Part shown: positions 44,392 through 54,762 of the stretch, in pieces
Layout: every line of letters begins with the position of its first letter
Position numbering within the stretch: the first letter of the stretch is position 1
From: Gerris lacustris
Taxonomy: Eukaryota; Arthropoda; Insecta; Hemiptera; Gerridae
Assembly (NCBI GenBank): GCA_951217055.1
Contig: OX578277.1
Span: 114,573,904 to 114,637,903 of the forward strand
DNA length: 64,000 bases
Direction: 5' to 3'
Notes under the pieces: model-generated
What the model saw: only the letters and a program-made list of their open reading frames with translations
Databases searched by the model: none
What the model was told of the DNA's origin: nothing
Position numbers and translations under genes: made by a program

Positions 44392-44885
44392 ACTGAAGCC
44401 TTAAAAAAACTGAAGGCTTAAAAGAAAAACTGAAGCCTTAAAAAAACTGAAGGCTTAAAAGAAAAACTGAAGCCTTAAAAGAAAACTGAAGGCTTAAAAG
44501 AAAAACTGAAGGCATAAAAGAAATCTGAAGGCTTAAAAGAAAAACTGAAACCTTAAAAGAAAACTGAATGCTTAAAAGAAAAACTGAAGCCTTAAAAAAA
44601 ACTGAAGGCTTAAAAGAAAAACTGAAGCCTTAAAATAAAACTGAAGGCTTAAAAGAAAAACTGAAGCCTTAAAATAAAACTGAAGGCTTAAAAGAAAAAC
44701 TGAAGCCTTAAAATAAAACTGAAGGCTTAAAAGAAAAACTGAAGCCTTAAAATAAAACTGAAGGCTTAAAAAAAAAACTGAAGCCTTAAAATAAAACTGA
44801 AGGCTTAAAAGAAAAACTGAAGGCTTAAATTAAAACTGAAGGCTTGAAAGAAAACTGAAGGCATAAAAGATAAACTGAAGACTTT
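44392..44885. repeat. Minisatellite ACTGAAGGCTTAAAAGAAAA, ~37-bp dimer
   Basis: About 26 units of 18-19 bp, mostly alternating ACTGAAGGCTTAAAAGAAAA and ACTGAAGCCTTAAAATAAA, giving a two-unit higher-order period near 37 bp in the middle (44590-44800). Every unit has TAA, so it is not coding. Confidence 0.95.
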
Positions 44886-44889
44886 AAAG

Positions 44890-45356
44890 GTAAAAAGTAA
44901 AAGTTAAGACACTGGCTTTGCATTACTCGCCCTGCCCCCGCCCCTATGAGCTCTTATGTTTAATTCACGTTTGCATCTTTTTCGCCCCTGACGATGGACT
45001 TATAGAGTATAGAGGCAGAAAACTGCTTTAATTCATATATGCATACCTCATTTTACGTGCAGAGACTTTTCCTTGTACCTTTAATGATGATCATATCCTA
45101 TATTTCATATGTATTTTGTGGATGCCACAGTGTTATTCACAGTGTGTGACGGGATCTTATGAAAGCAATAATACATTTTAATAATATTATAGTATGCATC
45201 TTATTTTATATTTCCCACGTATCTGTCTCTACTTGCCTCTGTATTACATTTTTGACTTTGTAAACAGACTTAATGAACACCTTCAAGATCAATAATGATG
45301 GTATTTATTGAGATACATAAATGAGCAAACTCCAATAGAATATAATATTGACTACA
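44890..45356. other. No recognisable feature
   Basis: AT-rich. CCTGACGATGGACTT near 44986 resembles a motif seen near the end of some retroelements, but nothing supports an element here. Confidence 0.4.
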
Positions 45357-45960
45357 AAATATTTTATCTCCAGTAGGAGAAAAAAGTTATGATTTTGAAT
45401 TAGTTTAGAGGGACTAAAACAGGTCTTTTCATCCCTAACTCAAAAAGTAGGGAGAAAAAGTAAAAGTAGGGCGAAAAAGTAAAGATTGCAACTTAATTAT
45501 TTTATATATAGTTGAAAATGTATGGCTAATGTAATGAAGTTGTCGAAATCAGGTTGGCGGCACTGCGCTTTTTTGACCATGTTTATCTTTGTTTACAACA
45601 TTATAACCTGCATCTAAATAACCTTCTATTTGAGTTTAATTCCAATTCTTATTTGTTTTTAATATTGAATCTCTTATATCTGCTATTAAAAGTGCTAATA
45701 ATTATTGTTATTTATTAAAATATTAAATAAAAACTGTGCAATGGACGAAAATGTGAATCTTTTTTCTACTGGAGATAAAATATTGTATGTACCTCGTGAG
45801 TAAAGTGCCATTATTCCCCTCGCTATAATTATCTCCTTCGGCTGCGCCTCGGGAGCTAATTAGAGTTATTCCCTCGGCTGCGCCTCGGGAATTAAAAATT
45901 CTAATTCCTTCGGCTTTGCCTCAAGAACCAACTTTTTCGCTCAGGGAATAATGGCTTACT
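45357..45960. mobile_element. Foldback family P, copy 2
   Basis: AAATATTTTATCTCCAGTAG at 45357 pairs with CTACTGGAGATAAAATATT (45766-45785). The body is close to copy 1 (CCTGCATCTAAATAACCTT). A small frame at 45741-45803 encodes MDENVNLFSTGDKILYVPRE, its end lying within the inverted repeat. Three CTTCGGCTGCGCCTCGGG-type hairpins follow (45836-45924). 45961-46839 is AT-rich with an A/T homopolymer-rich part and a G16 tract (46493-46508). Confidence 0.7.
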
Positions 45961-46839
45961 TTACTCCCTAGGTGCATAAATAACTATTCTTTAATATTCG
46001 TATTTTATTTTATACGTTTTTTTTTTTTTTTTTTGTTTACTTAATAATTTTTTCGATATTTTATCTTTTTTTATTTTAAATATTGCTCTCATAAATTTTG
46101 TTCAACGTGGCAATAGATGTTTTTGGAGATTTAGTTTTTCTTCTGTGCAAAAAAAAGTGGATGAAACATAAAAAAAAAAATAGAAAAAAAAAAAAAAATG
46201 TTATGCATATTTTTAGATGATGAAGGAGGTTAAAGTAAGTTAAAAAATAAAATAAAACAAGGGTGAAATAGCTGAGCTGTAATTTGTGATGGTTACAATA
46301 TCCGGGGAGGGGGGTGGGGAGGGTTGTATTCACGAAGTGGCACGAAATTTAACCGAAAAACCTTTCTCAAAGTGGGTGGTTTAGACGGGAAGATAAACAA
46401 ACTGTCTGTAGGCACGCTACGTGAAACTAAGTCCCTCCTCGTGCTTTGCCCCCTCGTGCTTTCTGAAACTTTCAATATGATGGAACTGCGAGGGGGGGGG
46501 GGGGGGGGCAGAACTGCATTCTTATCAGGAGTCCTAACTTTAGCTTGGAAAATATGACCTTAATAAAAAAATCGCTTGAATTCTGCTGGAAATATGAATA
46601 ATACGATTCAATAGCATACGGGTTCTTGAGTTTTACAACTAGAAATAATTCTCCAACATTAATTTTCACTTATTATGCAAGTCAAAACTATTCCACGAAT
46701 TGCTTCGTTTATTCGATTCAAAATTACATCAATCAAGTTTTTAGACAAATTGTATTTTACAATAGTTATTCGTCCCTATTATTATTATTATATTCATTGA
46801 AAGTGCCATGAAGTATAATATAGTACTCAAAAAATCCAT

Positions 46840-47409
46840 TTTATCTACGATTGATACTAAATATAAACATTATATCTCTGTTCAGTTGCGTAGAAAGTGA
46901 TTATTTACGTACTTGTATTCATTGCGCATGCGCGTCTCATAGTTCTGAAGAATTCCTCTTCTTTACTACACTAGCGCGGTAAAGAAGAGGAATTCTTCAG
47001 CTTTACGCACGATTAGCGAGTTTGTTTACATCTAACAAAACTAATTTGCTATTCTTTTATTAAAGTAACTGTTTATATCGAGTTTTTAGTGAATATCAAT
47101 GAGTGAATCAAGTGACTTTGACGAAAATGAGGAGAATAATACTCCTCCAGAAATAATTTATTCGGGAAAAAATACAACTCAAGAATTAATGCCATCATTA
47201 TCAAGAGAGAGATACGAACTTACATACAAGTTTATTTTTTTCTGTATTTATTATTTAAATTTAACAATCGTAGATAAAGTACGGTACGCAACTCGTGCGA
47301 AAACGGCATTTTGCATTGCTCGTGTGGTTTTACTACTACTACCCTCGCTGTCAACTCCACACTCGCATGCGAAATGCTACTTTTCGCACTCGACGCGTAA
47401 TGTACTATT
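46840..47409 (+). mobile_element. Family A element, copy 4 (best preserved)
   Basis: TTATCTACGATTGATACT to GTAATGTACTATTA. TGCGCATGCGCG at 46923-46934. A hairpin with 23-bp arms (CTGAAGAATTCCTCTTCTTT and complement) spans 46944-47000. Inverted ACAATCGTAGATAAAG is at 47263. It holds the longest ORF of the family (from 47099). Confidence 0.8.
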
Positions 47410-47497
47410 ATGCCAAGTTATACTAAACAGAGCAACTTTCTTAACGCCGTTATCAAATCATCAGTGTAGTTATAAGGCCATCATCGGTGCCTTATGA
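47099..47497 (+). pseudogene. N-terminal exon of a Crypton-like tyrosine recombinase (copy 4)
   Basis: The frame starts at ATG 47099 about 165 bp after the GCGCATGCGC site. The first ~45 residues (MSESSDFDENEENNTPPEII ... LMPSLSRERYELTY) match copies 1 and 2 and carry the putative recombinase N-terminal motif. After ELTY a GTTTAT donor-like site occurs, and the remaining ~85 codons read through the noncoding right half and beyond the element, so they are probably not protein-coding. No catalytic domain. Relation to Cryptons is from recalled resemblance only. Confidence 0.45.
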
Positions 47498-47535
47498 AAG
47501 CTGCTTGGTTTAACGAAGAAGTTTTAGGTTTGTGT

Positions 47536-47824
47536 GAGAGAGCCAGCGTGGCAGTGTAGGTTAAACCACGTCTGCTCGGCCATCACTGAATCATGAGTGG
47601 AACGAGACGGGGTTCGATTCCTCGCCGTGACGCTCTGATTTATATGACTCACTATTGATCACATCATACTCGCTTCGGCAGTACTATGTACAGAGGTATG
47701 ATGTGTGAAGTGGCTGCAACTCTCTACCGCGGGGCGTAAAAAGGGAAGTGATGGCCTAATTGCAAGGTTCGAACAAGTGGTTCGTCTTACCCGTTCTAGT
47801 AGCAAGTACTGGACTAGGTACTAC
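47536..47824 (+). mobile_element. SINE W (tRNA-derived) with 11-bp TSD
   Basis: A perfect 11-bp TSD TAGGTTTGTGT (47525-47535 and 47825-47835) brackets 289 bp. An A-box-like TGGCAGTGTAGG lies at 47549 and a perfect Pol III B box GGTTCGATTCC at 47611. ACTCGCTTCGGCAGTAC at 47668-47684 resembles the 5' hairpin of U6 snRNA. There is no poly(A) tail. It is inserted into family V. Confidence 0.8.
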
Positions 47825-48110
47825 TAGGTTTGTGTACGAAGTACGAACAGAAACCTTATATAACGGCTCTGTCTGTCTGTCTGTCCGTTGGCATGTCTCA
47901 ATTCATAAACTACTATAGCTAGGAACATGAAATTTGGCATACAGGTGCATCTCGGCATTTGTGACAACTGTACACACATTAATATTTCCAAGATGGCGGC
48001 CAATATGGCGGTCGACTTTAGTCACCATGACATTTTGTACATCAATTTAAAGGTCTTGAAGAGTAGAAAAAGAATATGCAACTATTAAAATTTGACACTT
48101 AATAATTTTA
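47825..48110 (+). repeat. Family V repeat, copy 1
   Basis: A GTCTGTCTGTCTGTCCGT run, then AACATGAAATTTGGCATACA, TTGTGACAACTGTACA, ATTTCCAAGATGGCGGC and GAATATGCAACTATTA match 55640-55910 in order. Type not recognised. Confidence 0.65.
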
Positions 48111-50235
48111 ACTTAATCGTACAGAAACCGGCGCCTCACGTACTTACGTGAACTTGTTACACATACTTGTTAAATTTACGTGTCGAAACCGTTTTTTTTT
48201 ATCCCATTAAGATTACCTCGATAGACGCTTCCATACATAACCTTATTATAATTAAATGGGATTCTCTAGCTTTATTTATTTTTTTAATTCAGTACAGATC
48301 AACTTAATAATTATAGTCTTCTGTTACTTCAGAAAGTTCTGATCAAAGTTTTCTAAATTTATCTACCTTTAATTTCTACCTCAGAATATTTATTATTATT
48401 AATATAGCATATATATATATAAATATACATGTAACATTGAACTAAATAACAACGAAATGGGTATCATATATATGTTTATTTATTTATGTTTTAACTGTAT
48501 GTACATTCGTGTACATAATAGTTATTATTAATGTACTAATACATGTAAATGAAATTTATTTAAATTTAAGTTGTTATATTACTTTATTTATTTCAAATTT
48601 TCATTTTAAAGTTTAAATGTACTGTGTACATTAAATGTACTGTGTCATAGAAAAAAAATTAACAAAATAAATAATTTATAAAACACAAAAAAAAACAGAA
48701 TGAAATTAAAAAGAAAAAGTACCAATTAACTTAGTGTTATCAATTAAAATTTCTCATTCATTATTAATTAATGATAAGGGAATATAATAACTATAAAACT
48801 GATTTAAAACAATTTGTTAAAAATTATAAAATAATCAGATTTATAGAACAAAACAACAGACATATGATTTTATGGAAACAAAAAATTATTTTGATCATGT
48901 TTCTAATTTTTAAAAACAAAAATAAGGAATAGTAAAAATTAAAAATCAAGAAACAAGTAAAAAAAGGTAAAACACGAATTAACTAATTATATAAACTAAA
49001 CAACTAAAATACTTTAAATTCAAGCTATTGTAATAAAAGGAGAAAAATTGTCAAAATTATTTTTTTTTTCTTTAATAAAACAAACCTGTGCTCAATATAA
49101 AGACACAATTTATAAGTAAAATATAAATTTAAAAAAAAAATGAAATTTAGGTAAATTTTTAATAATGAAACAAAATTGTCAAATGTCTAAAAAAAATAAA
49201 CAGCACAGTAATTTGGCCTACAGTAGGTGGTCGTTAAATAGAGATTTTTTTAAGAAAAAAAAAAAAACAGCTGTTAATAAAATATAAATATTATAAATAA
49301 TAGTATAATTATAATTTAATTTGATTTTATATTTATTTAATATATATATATTTTTTTTTATTTGAAGAGAATTAATATAATATCAATGTTTATTTTTGTA
49401 TGATTATATAATTTTATTTTTTGTAGGTTAATGAAAATAAGATTTTTAAGTAAAATTAAAAATATTTTTCCAATTTTCCCTGAGTTCAGCTTTTTATCTA
49501 AATGTGTTATTTTTTGTTATGTTGTGTTTTTACTAATGTATATTTTTTTTTTATATTAATATTTGAATGTAATTTAGAGTAACAAGTGTGTGTAAATGGT
49601 GTGATGATGCAACAGGTTATATCTTAGTGTGTGCGTGATGTCCGAATCAAAATGATGTTAGTTACGGGCGGCTTTCTTCATTAAATAAGCTAACAGCTGA
49701 TTTGGAGGTTATAAAAGATAACATATAGTTTAATAGACATGCGCAGTTTGTTTTGTTTGATTTTAATGATAAAACTATTTTATTATCTTCTTCCAGATCT
49801 TCTAGATTCAAAGTTACCTAAAATTTTCATCATCAAGTAACAGTTAACTAAAACAATAATAATTGTAGATTGCAGCAAAGTACAATATATTATGTATTTC
49901 CTGCTTCTAAATTTCAATGATATGTAGACTGGTCCCTCTTGCAAAGTACATATCTGACAGTTAATTAGAATTACCTTCAAATTCTAAAAAGATCAGATAT
50001 TTTACTCATAAAAAATAAATCTTTATATAGTTATATTTGTGTCCCTAGATTCTTTGCGCAAAGAGACTTTCTTTGTCAAGTAAAAAGGTAGTTTAAAGAA
50101 ATGTCAGTGAACTCAAAAAATACCAGAACTTTTTGATGACAAAAGTTATTTCTTCTTGTACAGGTAAATCAAAGCGTTTGTAGTATCAAGTTATGACATA
50201 ACCGCTAAGTTATGATAACACTCACGCTATGGTTT
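48111..50235. other. No gene seen; very AT-rich
   Basis: Low-complexity AT-rich DNA with poly-A/T runs. The short minus-strand frame at 49783-49980 has no recognisable domain. Confidence 0.6.
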
Positions 50236-50335
50236 ACCTGTCATTTATACCGCAAACTTGTCATTTATATCGCAAACCTGTCATTTATACCGCAAACTTG
50301 TCATTTATACCACAAACCTGTCATTTATACCGCAA
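50236..50335. repeat. 20-bp tandem repeat, five units
   Basis: ACCTGTCATTTATACCGCAA repeats at 50236, 50256, 50276, 50296 and 50316 with few substitutions. Because 20 is not a multiple of 3, the open frame across it is fortuitous. Confidence 0.95.
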
Positions 50336-50339
50336 CGTT

Positions 50340-51480
50340 ATATGTTCGGCTTTATTCAATTATTTTAAGAGGTAAAAATAATACTGTAAAAGAAATAAAA
50401 TTATACGCCCAGACAGGAGACGAAGTTATATAACCTATCTGTTTATAATTTGCCATCTTGTTAGAATTTATAACCTATAATGCTGTCATCCATCTTTCTA
50501 CACCATTTTATTACACTAAACATTTGTAATAATTATTATCTGTGTTTTGATCTGTTTTATTTATATTTTTCTTATTTAATTTCCTTCCTTTTTAAGTAAT
50601 AAATAAAGTTGATATATATTTTTTAATTAATATAATTAAAAAACAAAACAACTAAACAAAATAAAAAAAGAGCATAAATATTATGTTAAATAACAAATTG
50701 TACTTAATAAATGATTTTAATATTAAGATTTTTCTGTGTTTATTTTAAATATACAACGCTGAGAGAATGTAAAATTGAATCAAGTAATTGTAAATCAATA
50801 TTTTAATATTTGGTTTCATTTGTTTATTATATTGCCATTATGAATTCTAAGGAATAAAAAAAAATATATCTATAAAAACTTCGTTAAGCTTGGAAGCAAA
50901 TGCCAAATAAGCAATTAAAATTATAGAAGAGAAGGAAAACTTAAATCAGATAAAAGTTACTAAACATTTTAATAACAATAAAATACGATTTGTACCTCAT
51001 TGAAATAATCATAATAAGAATGTTTTATAAAATAATTAAATAACGCTGAGAGAATTATGTTTTGTCAAGTAATATTTCTGTATAAATTGAATCAAGTATT
51101 TTTAGATCAATATTTGACTTTGTTTTGATTTTTTTTTTATAATACTGCATTTTATTAACACTCTTCTGGTCAGATTAAAGCATTGAAAGTTCAATGAAAC
51201 TGTATTTTTACTTTCTTTGGACATGAGATCCACTAATAAAAACATTTCCTTTATAAAATTCTAGTGTAAAGACTCTTTCTTGTAGAGCTTCGTGACAGAT
51301 TATATTAAAATAATGAATTGCCACTTAATATAAAAATATTTAAATTGTCTACAATGCATATTTTGTTACAGTAAGTGTTCAGAAACTTTGTAAAGCTTTT
51401 GCCCCGTTCACACGAGAATAGTTGCGGTCATAATAGCAACTATCACCTTGTAGACTGTTGCTATAAAGGTGGTTAGAGAT
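50340..51480. other. AT-rich; possible LTR remnant at the right end
   Basis: A family T terminal fragment (CTTCGTTAAGCTTGGAAGC) at 50879. The last ~80 bp before 51481 would be the LTR end if the primer-binding site is genuine, but no repeated LTR was found. Confidence 0.4.
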
Positions 51481-51498
51481 TGGCGCCCAACGTGGGGC
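51481..51498 (+). other. tRNA-Lys primer-binding site
   Basis: TGGCGCCCAACGTGGGGC is the exact complement of the 3' end of tRNA-Lys (CTT type) with CCA, as used by some gypsy-group elements and retroviruses. No gag/pol follows, and the sequence becomes ordinary AT-rich DNA by about 51700. Confidence 0.6.
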
Positions 51499-51793
51499 CC
51501 TCAACAACAATACTTATTTTTTTCAGTTTTGGTTTTGAAGTTTGTTTTAGTTTTTGCAAAAATTTTTTTAAGCGCAGAAATACTTATTTCTTTTATTTTT
51601 ACGAGACCCTTAAACGTAAAAATTAGTAGTCATGACCGAGAGGGGAGGGGGGGGGGTATATTATTGTATGTACTGTATATTATTTATATGTACCTTGGAG
51701 ACTCTGAGGGGGCTTCAGGTTTAATATTTCAAAATTTTATTCGAAACCGGTCAAAACTAAGCCGAGTAATTTTTTTTTATTATAATTAACTAA

Positions 51794-52357
51794 TAGTCCA
51801 CAGGCCACCATAAGAAGTGAGTCGCTGATTGATAAAGTTTTCTTACCTTATGGAATCGCTTATTTATGCCTTGTCCACCGATGAATTGGGTATATGGCAA
51901 CTGGGCGCTGGGCCATTTATTTTTTGTTGACATGCCAAACTTGCCCTTCTGCAGGAACATTGAAAAGATTTTCACAGGATCGTTTAATTAAATTATTTCA
52001 AAAACAGTGGTACACGTGGCCACCGATACGAGTGGGCCGTTTTCTTTTCAACGTCCCCACAGAGAGATATGTTTGGGGTGGTGGCCACCCCAAACGGCCC
52101 ACTCGTATCGGTGGCCACCTTTACCACTGTTTTTGAAATAATTTAAATTAACGATCCTGTGAAAATCAAAACTTTATCTATCTCTTTTCAATGTTCCAGC
52201 AGAGGGGCAAGTTTGGCATGTCAACAAAAAAGAAATGGCCCAGCGCCCAGTTGCCATATACCCAATTCATCGGTGGACACGGCATAAATAAGCGATTCCA
52301 TAAGGTAAGAAAACTTTATCAATCAGCGACTCACTTCTTATGGTGGCCTGTGGACTA
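51794..52357. mobile_element. Giant palindromic element R
   Basis: A 564-bp element made almost entirely of two ~275-bp inverted arms, from TAGTCCACAGGCCACC to GGTGGCCTGTGGACTA. The arms meet at TTTGGGGTGGTGGCCACCCC (52069-52095). Outward-facing open frames on each arm encode nearly the same peptide (GKFGMSTKxKWPSAQLPYTQ...HFLWWPVDY). No known domain recognised. 52358-52973 shows nothing clear. Confidence 0.9.
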
Positions 52358-52973
52358 TAATTACTTTTTCTCTGAATTTTATTTGTTAATATTAAATTTC
52401 CAGCAAACTCTGAGTAGACTAATTAAAGTTAGGCAACCAGGAGGAACTTAATTCCCTCTAATAATCTTTTCTTGACATAGAGAAGATTAAGTTCTTATCT
52501 AACTTGTTAATTTGAGATATTTAATATCTAGTTTATTTTCCTCTAAGTTTTTCGGTAATTCAACTTATGATTTTGTTTCTACGTAACCTAATTATAACTT
52601 ATGATTAATATATTTGAGCGAGAACTAAAATTGTAAAATTAATCAGTTAATCGTTTAAAAAACTACTGTAACTAATATTTAATCAGTTTCATCATGAGCA
52701 GCAGTTGATCATGATCAGCTGCAAGAGTCAGCACCATATATTAAACATTAGTCACACTTCGTTAATATTGATGAACCAATCAAATTGTGCAGTTTTGGTT
52801 TTTTTTAAGACACGAAACAATAACATAAATAGTTAATCAGGGTGAGTTGATAGGTAAAGAGGATGATTGTAGTAGAGCCGAGTAGTGAGGAAACAGGATT
52901 ATTCCCTGACCCTCAAGCCCCAGCCTACTCAATTTAAAATATTATTAAATATATCTCTTCACTTCGCAAAAAC

Positions 52974-53490
52974 TTCTGCTTCTATCAGGTTGAAATTTTA
53001 CATGCCTGTTTTAATTATACTTTAGACGATGTGTATTAAGTTTTATTAACTTCTTTACTTTAGAACGTAAGATATCGGTAAAAACGTTGTTATCTCTATT
53101 TTAAACGTTTAAGTTCGCTTTAAAAGTTTTAGCGATCTTTAACACTTCATAGCGGTATGTTGGGTTTTACTAAAAAAAAAATTTTGTCTCATTGAATAGA
53201 TGAAATTAGATTTTTTCCGTCCTAAAATTCCAATTGTACATTTAAAGCTTACGTTTACGCGAGCTTTGCGCGCGAACGCTTGGGCGGATAACGTTGTCTA
53301 ACGAACTCATCCTGGGCATTGGTCAAATGAACATGTATTCCAAATTTCAACTAAATCGGTCAACGTTTACTCAAATTATATGTATCGGTGGATTTCGTGT
53401 CGGTCGGTTTTGTGGAGACGGTTTTTATCGGATTCACTCCTAGCCACCAGACGCTGGAACGTGCCATAAGCAACTTCGTTCAAAAAACTC
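52974..53490 (-). repeat. Family F repeat, copy 4
   Basis: The reverse complement of 14280-14640 joined to the 13470-13730 type sequence: TTAGACGATGTGTATTAAG, TCATTGAATAGATGAAATTA, GCGCGAACGCTTGGGCGGAT, AAATTTCAACTAAATCGGTC. The fullest copy; it shows that the two blocks form one unit. Confidence 0.75.
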
Positions 53491-53960
53491 TAATTTATTA
53501 CTATAGCTTCCTATTATGATTCTACTATTATTGATTTGACTATTAGACGTCGAAGAAAAGAAAAACATTATTTATTTATTGGTCTTGTTTGACCTAATGA
53601 GAGCAATAAATTAATTTAAGTAAAATTTAATTTTTTTAAATTTAATTCATCATAAGTAACTTTTACAAAATTTTGAATTACGATGTATTGAACTGCATAT
53701 GCATTCTAAACAACTCATATTGTATCTATAGTGACGTAATTCTTTATCTTTATTCATTTTAGTGAATGAAAACACTTTATCTGTCTTATCTACGTCTTAC
53801 GTTTTTACCCGAGCCAATAGAAATACATTCTAAATTGTACTTTAAACCAATAACTATGTTTCTTTTCCTTTATTGGTTCAACTTTATAACGATGTATCTT
53901 ATTGGTGACTAAGATTTGTCATTGGAATTTAATACACCTTTTTCACCAATAAGAATTTAA

Positions 53961-54258
53961 CACGTTCACGGCGTGCGACTAATTGTGTTGCTCTGGCTCA
54001 GGGCTGTGCCTGTGAGGTATATATATATATATATATATATAGGTATCAATAATTAAAGATCGGAAAAAGCTAGGCGAGAGCGAAAAAGTGAACTGTAGAA
54101 ATGTGCTCTAGAGGGCTAACGGGTTAAAAGAATCTGAACCGTGAGGCTAGGTATTAGAATTAAGGTAGAAGTGTAGGGAGAGCACGTTCCAGGAACGTGG
54201 TCAGCCCCATTGACCCGACCAGCATTACGTTCCGGGAACGTGGTCAGCCGTGAACGTG
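53961..54258. mobile_element. piggyBac-type MITE
   Basis: Terminal inverted CACGTTCACGGC and GCCGTGAACGTG are flanked by TTAA on both sides (53957-53960 and 54259-54262), the duplication used only by piggyBac-like transposases. Internally a (TA)n tract (54019-54041) and two ACGTTCC(A/G)GGAACGTGGTCAGC palindromes (54183, 54228) near the right end. The frame at 54116-54301 is an artefact of the palindromes. Confidence 0.85.
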
Positions 54259-54499
54259 TTAATAGATAAACTAATAATAAACCAGCTGTTTTTTTTTTCA
54301 TTATTTTACCTTATTAATTTCCTTATCAAACACACTCCACTGTCAAGAGGAGGAAATCATGTTTTCATTTATTGTTTTACTTCTTTTTTTATATTGATTA
54401 GCTAATGATCAAATATCTTTACAATGTAGTTAACAGAAATATGTTATGCAATTAATTAATATTATTGATTCAGATTTTACGGTATTTATTTCATAATGA

Positions 54500-54615
54500 A
54501 GGTAAACAGGTATTAAATAACAAACAATGTTTGTTATTTAATATTTTTGTTTGTTATTTACCTAATACTCGTACCTTAACAAATATAAAGGTATTAAATA
54601 ACAAACACTATACCT
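54500..54615. repeat. Palindromic TAAATAACAAAC repeat
   Basis: TAAATAACAAACAATGTTTG...TTATTTA, then another TTTGTTATTTA and GGTATTAAATAACAAAC, form overlapping hairpins. Confidence 0.7.
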
Positions 54616-54635
54616 AAATAAATTATTAATCATTA

Positions 54636-54762
54636 TATTGGTTATAAACCATAAACGAAATACATTAAATACAGATCAGTTTCGACTACACAGACATCGG
54701 CAGTGTTAACAGTGACTGTGTAGTTTAAACCGGTCTGTATTTCATTTATGGTTTTACACTGA
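54636..54762. repeat. Inverted repeat with GTGTAGTCGAAACTG motif
   Basis: ATACAGATCAGTTTCGACTA...CACAGACATCG pairs with GACTGTGTAGTTTAAACCGG...TCTGTATTTC. CAGACATCG / GTGTAGTCGAAAC motifs are reminiscent of Penelope-like element termini (recalled, weak). 54763-55350 has no feature. Confidence 0.55.

Noticed and set aside
47261..47497. Coding status of the C-terminal part of the copy 4 family A ORF
   Set aside because: Other copies do not keep this frame and it extends past the element boundary; only the first ~45 codons are supported.
54116..54301. 61-codon minus-strand ORF
   Set aside because: Lies across the palindromic right end of the piggyBac MITE.
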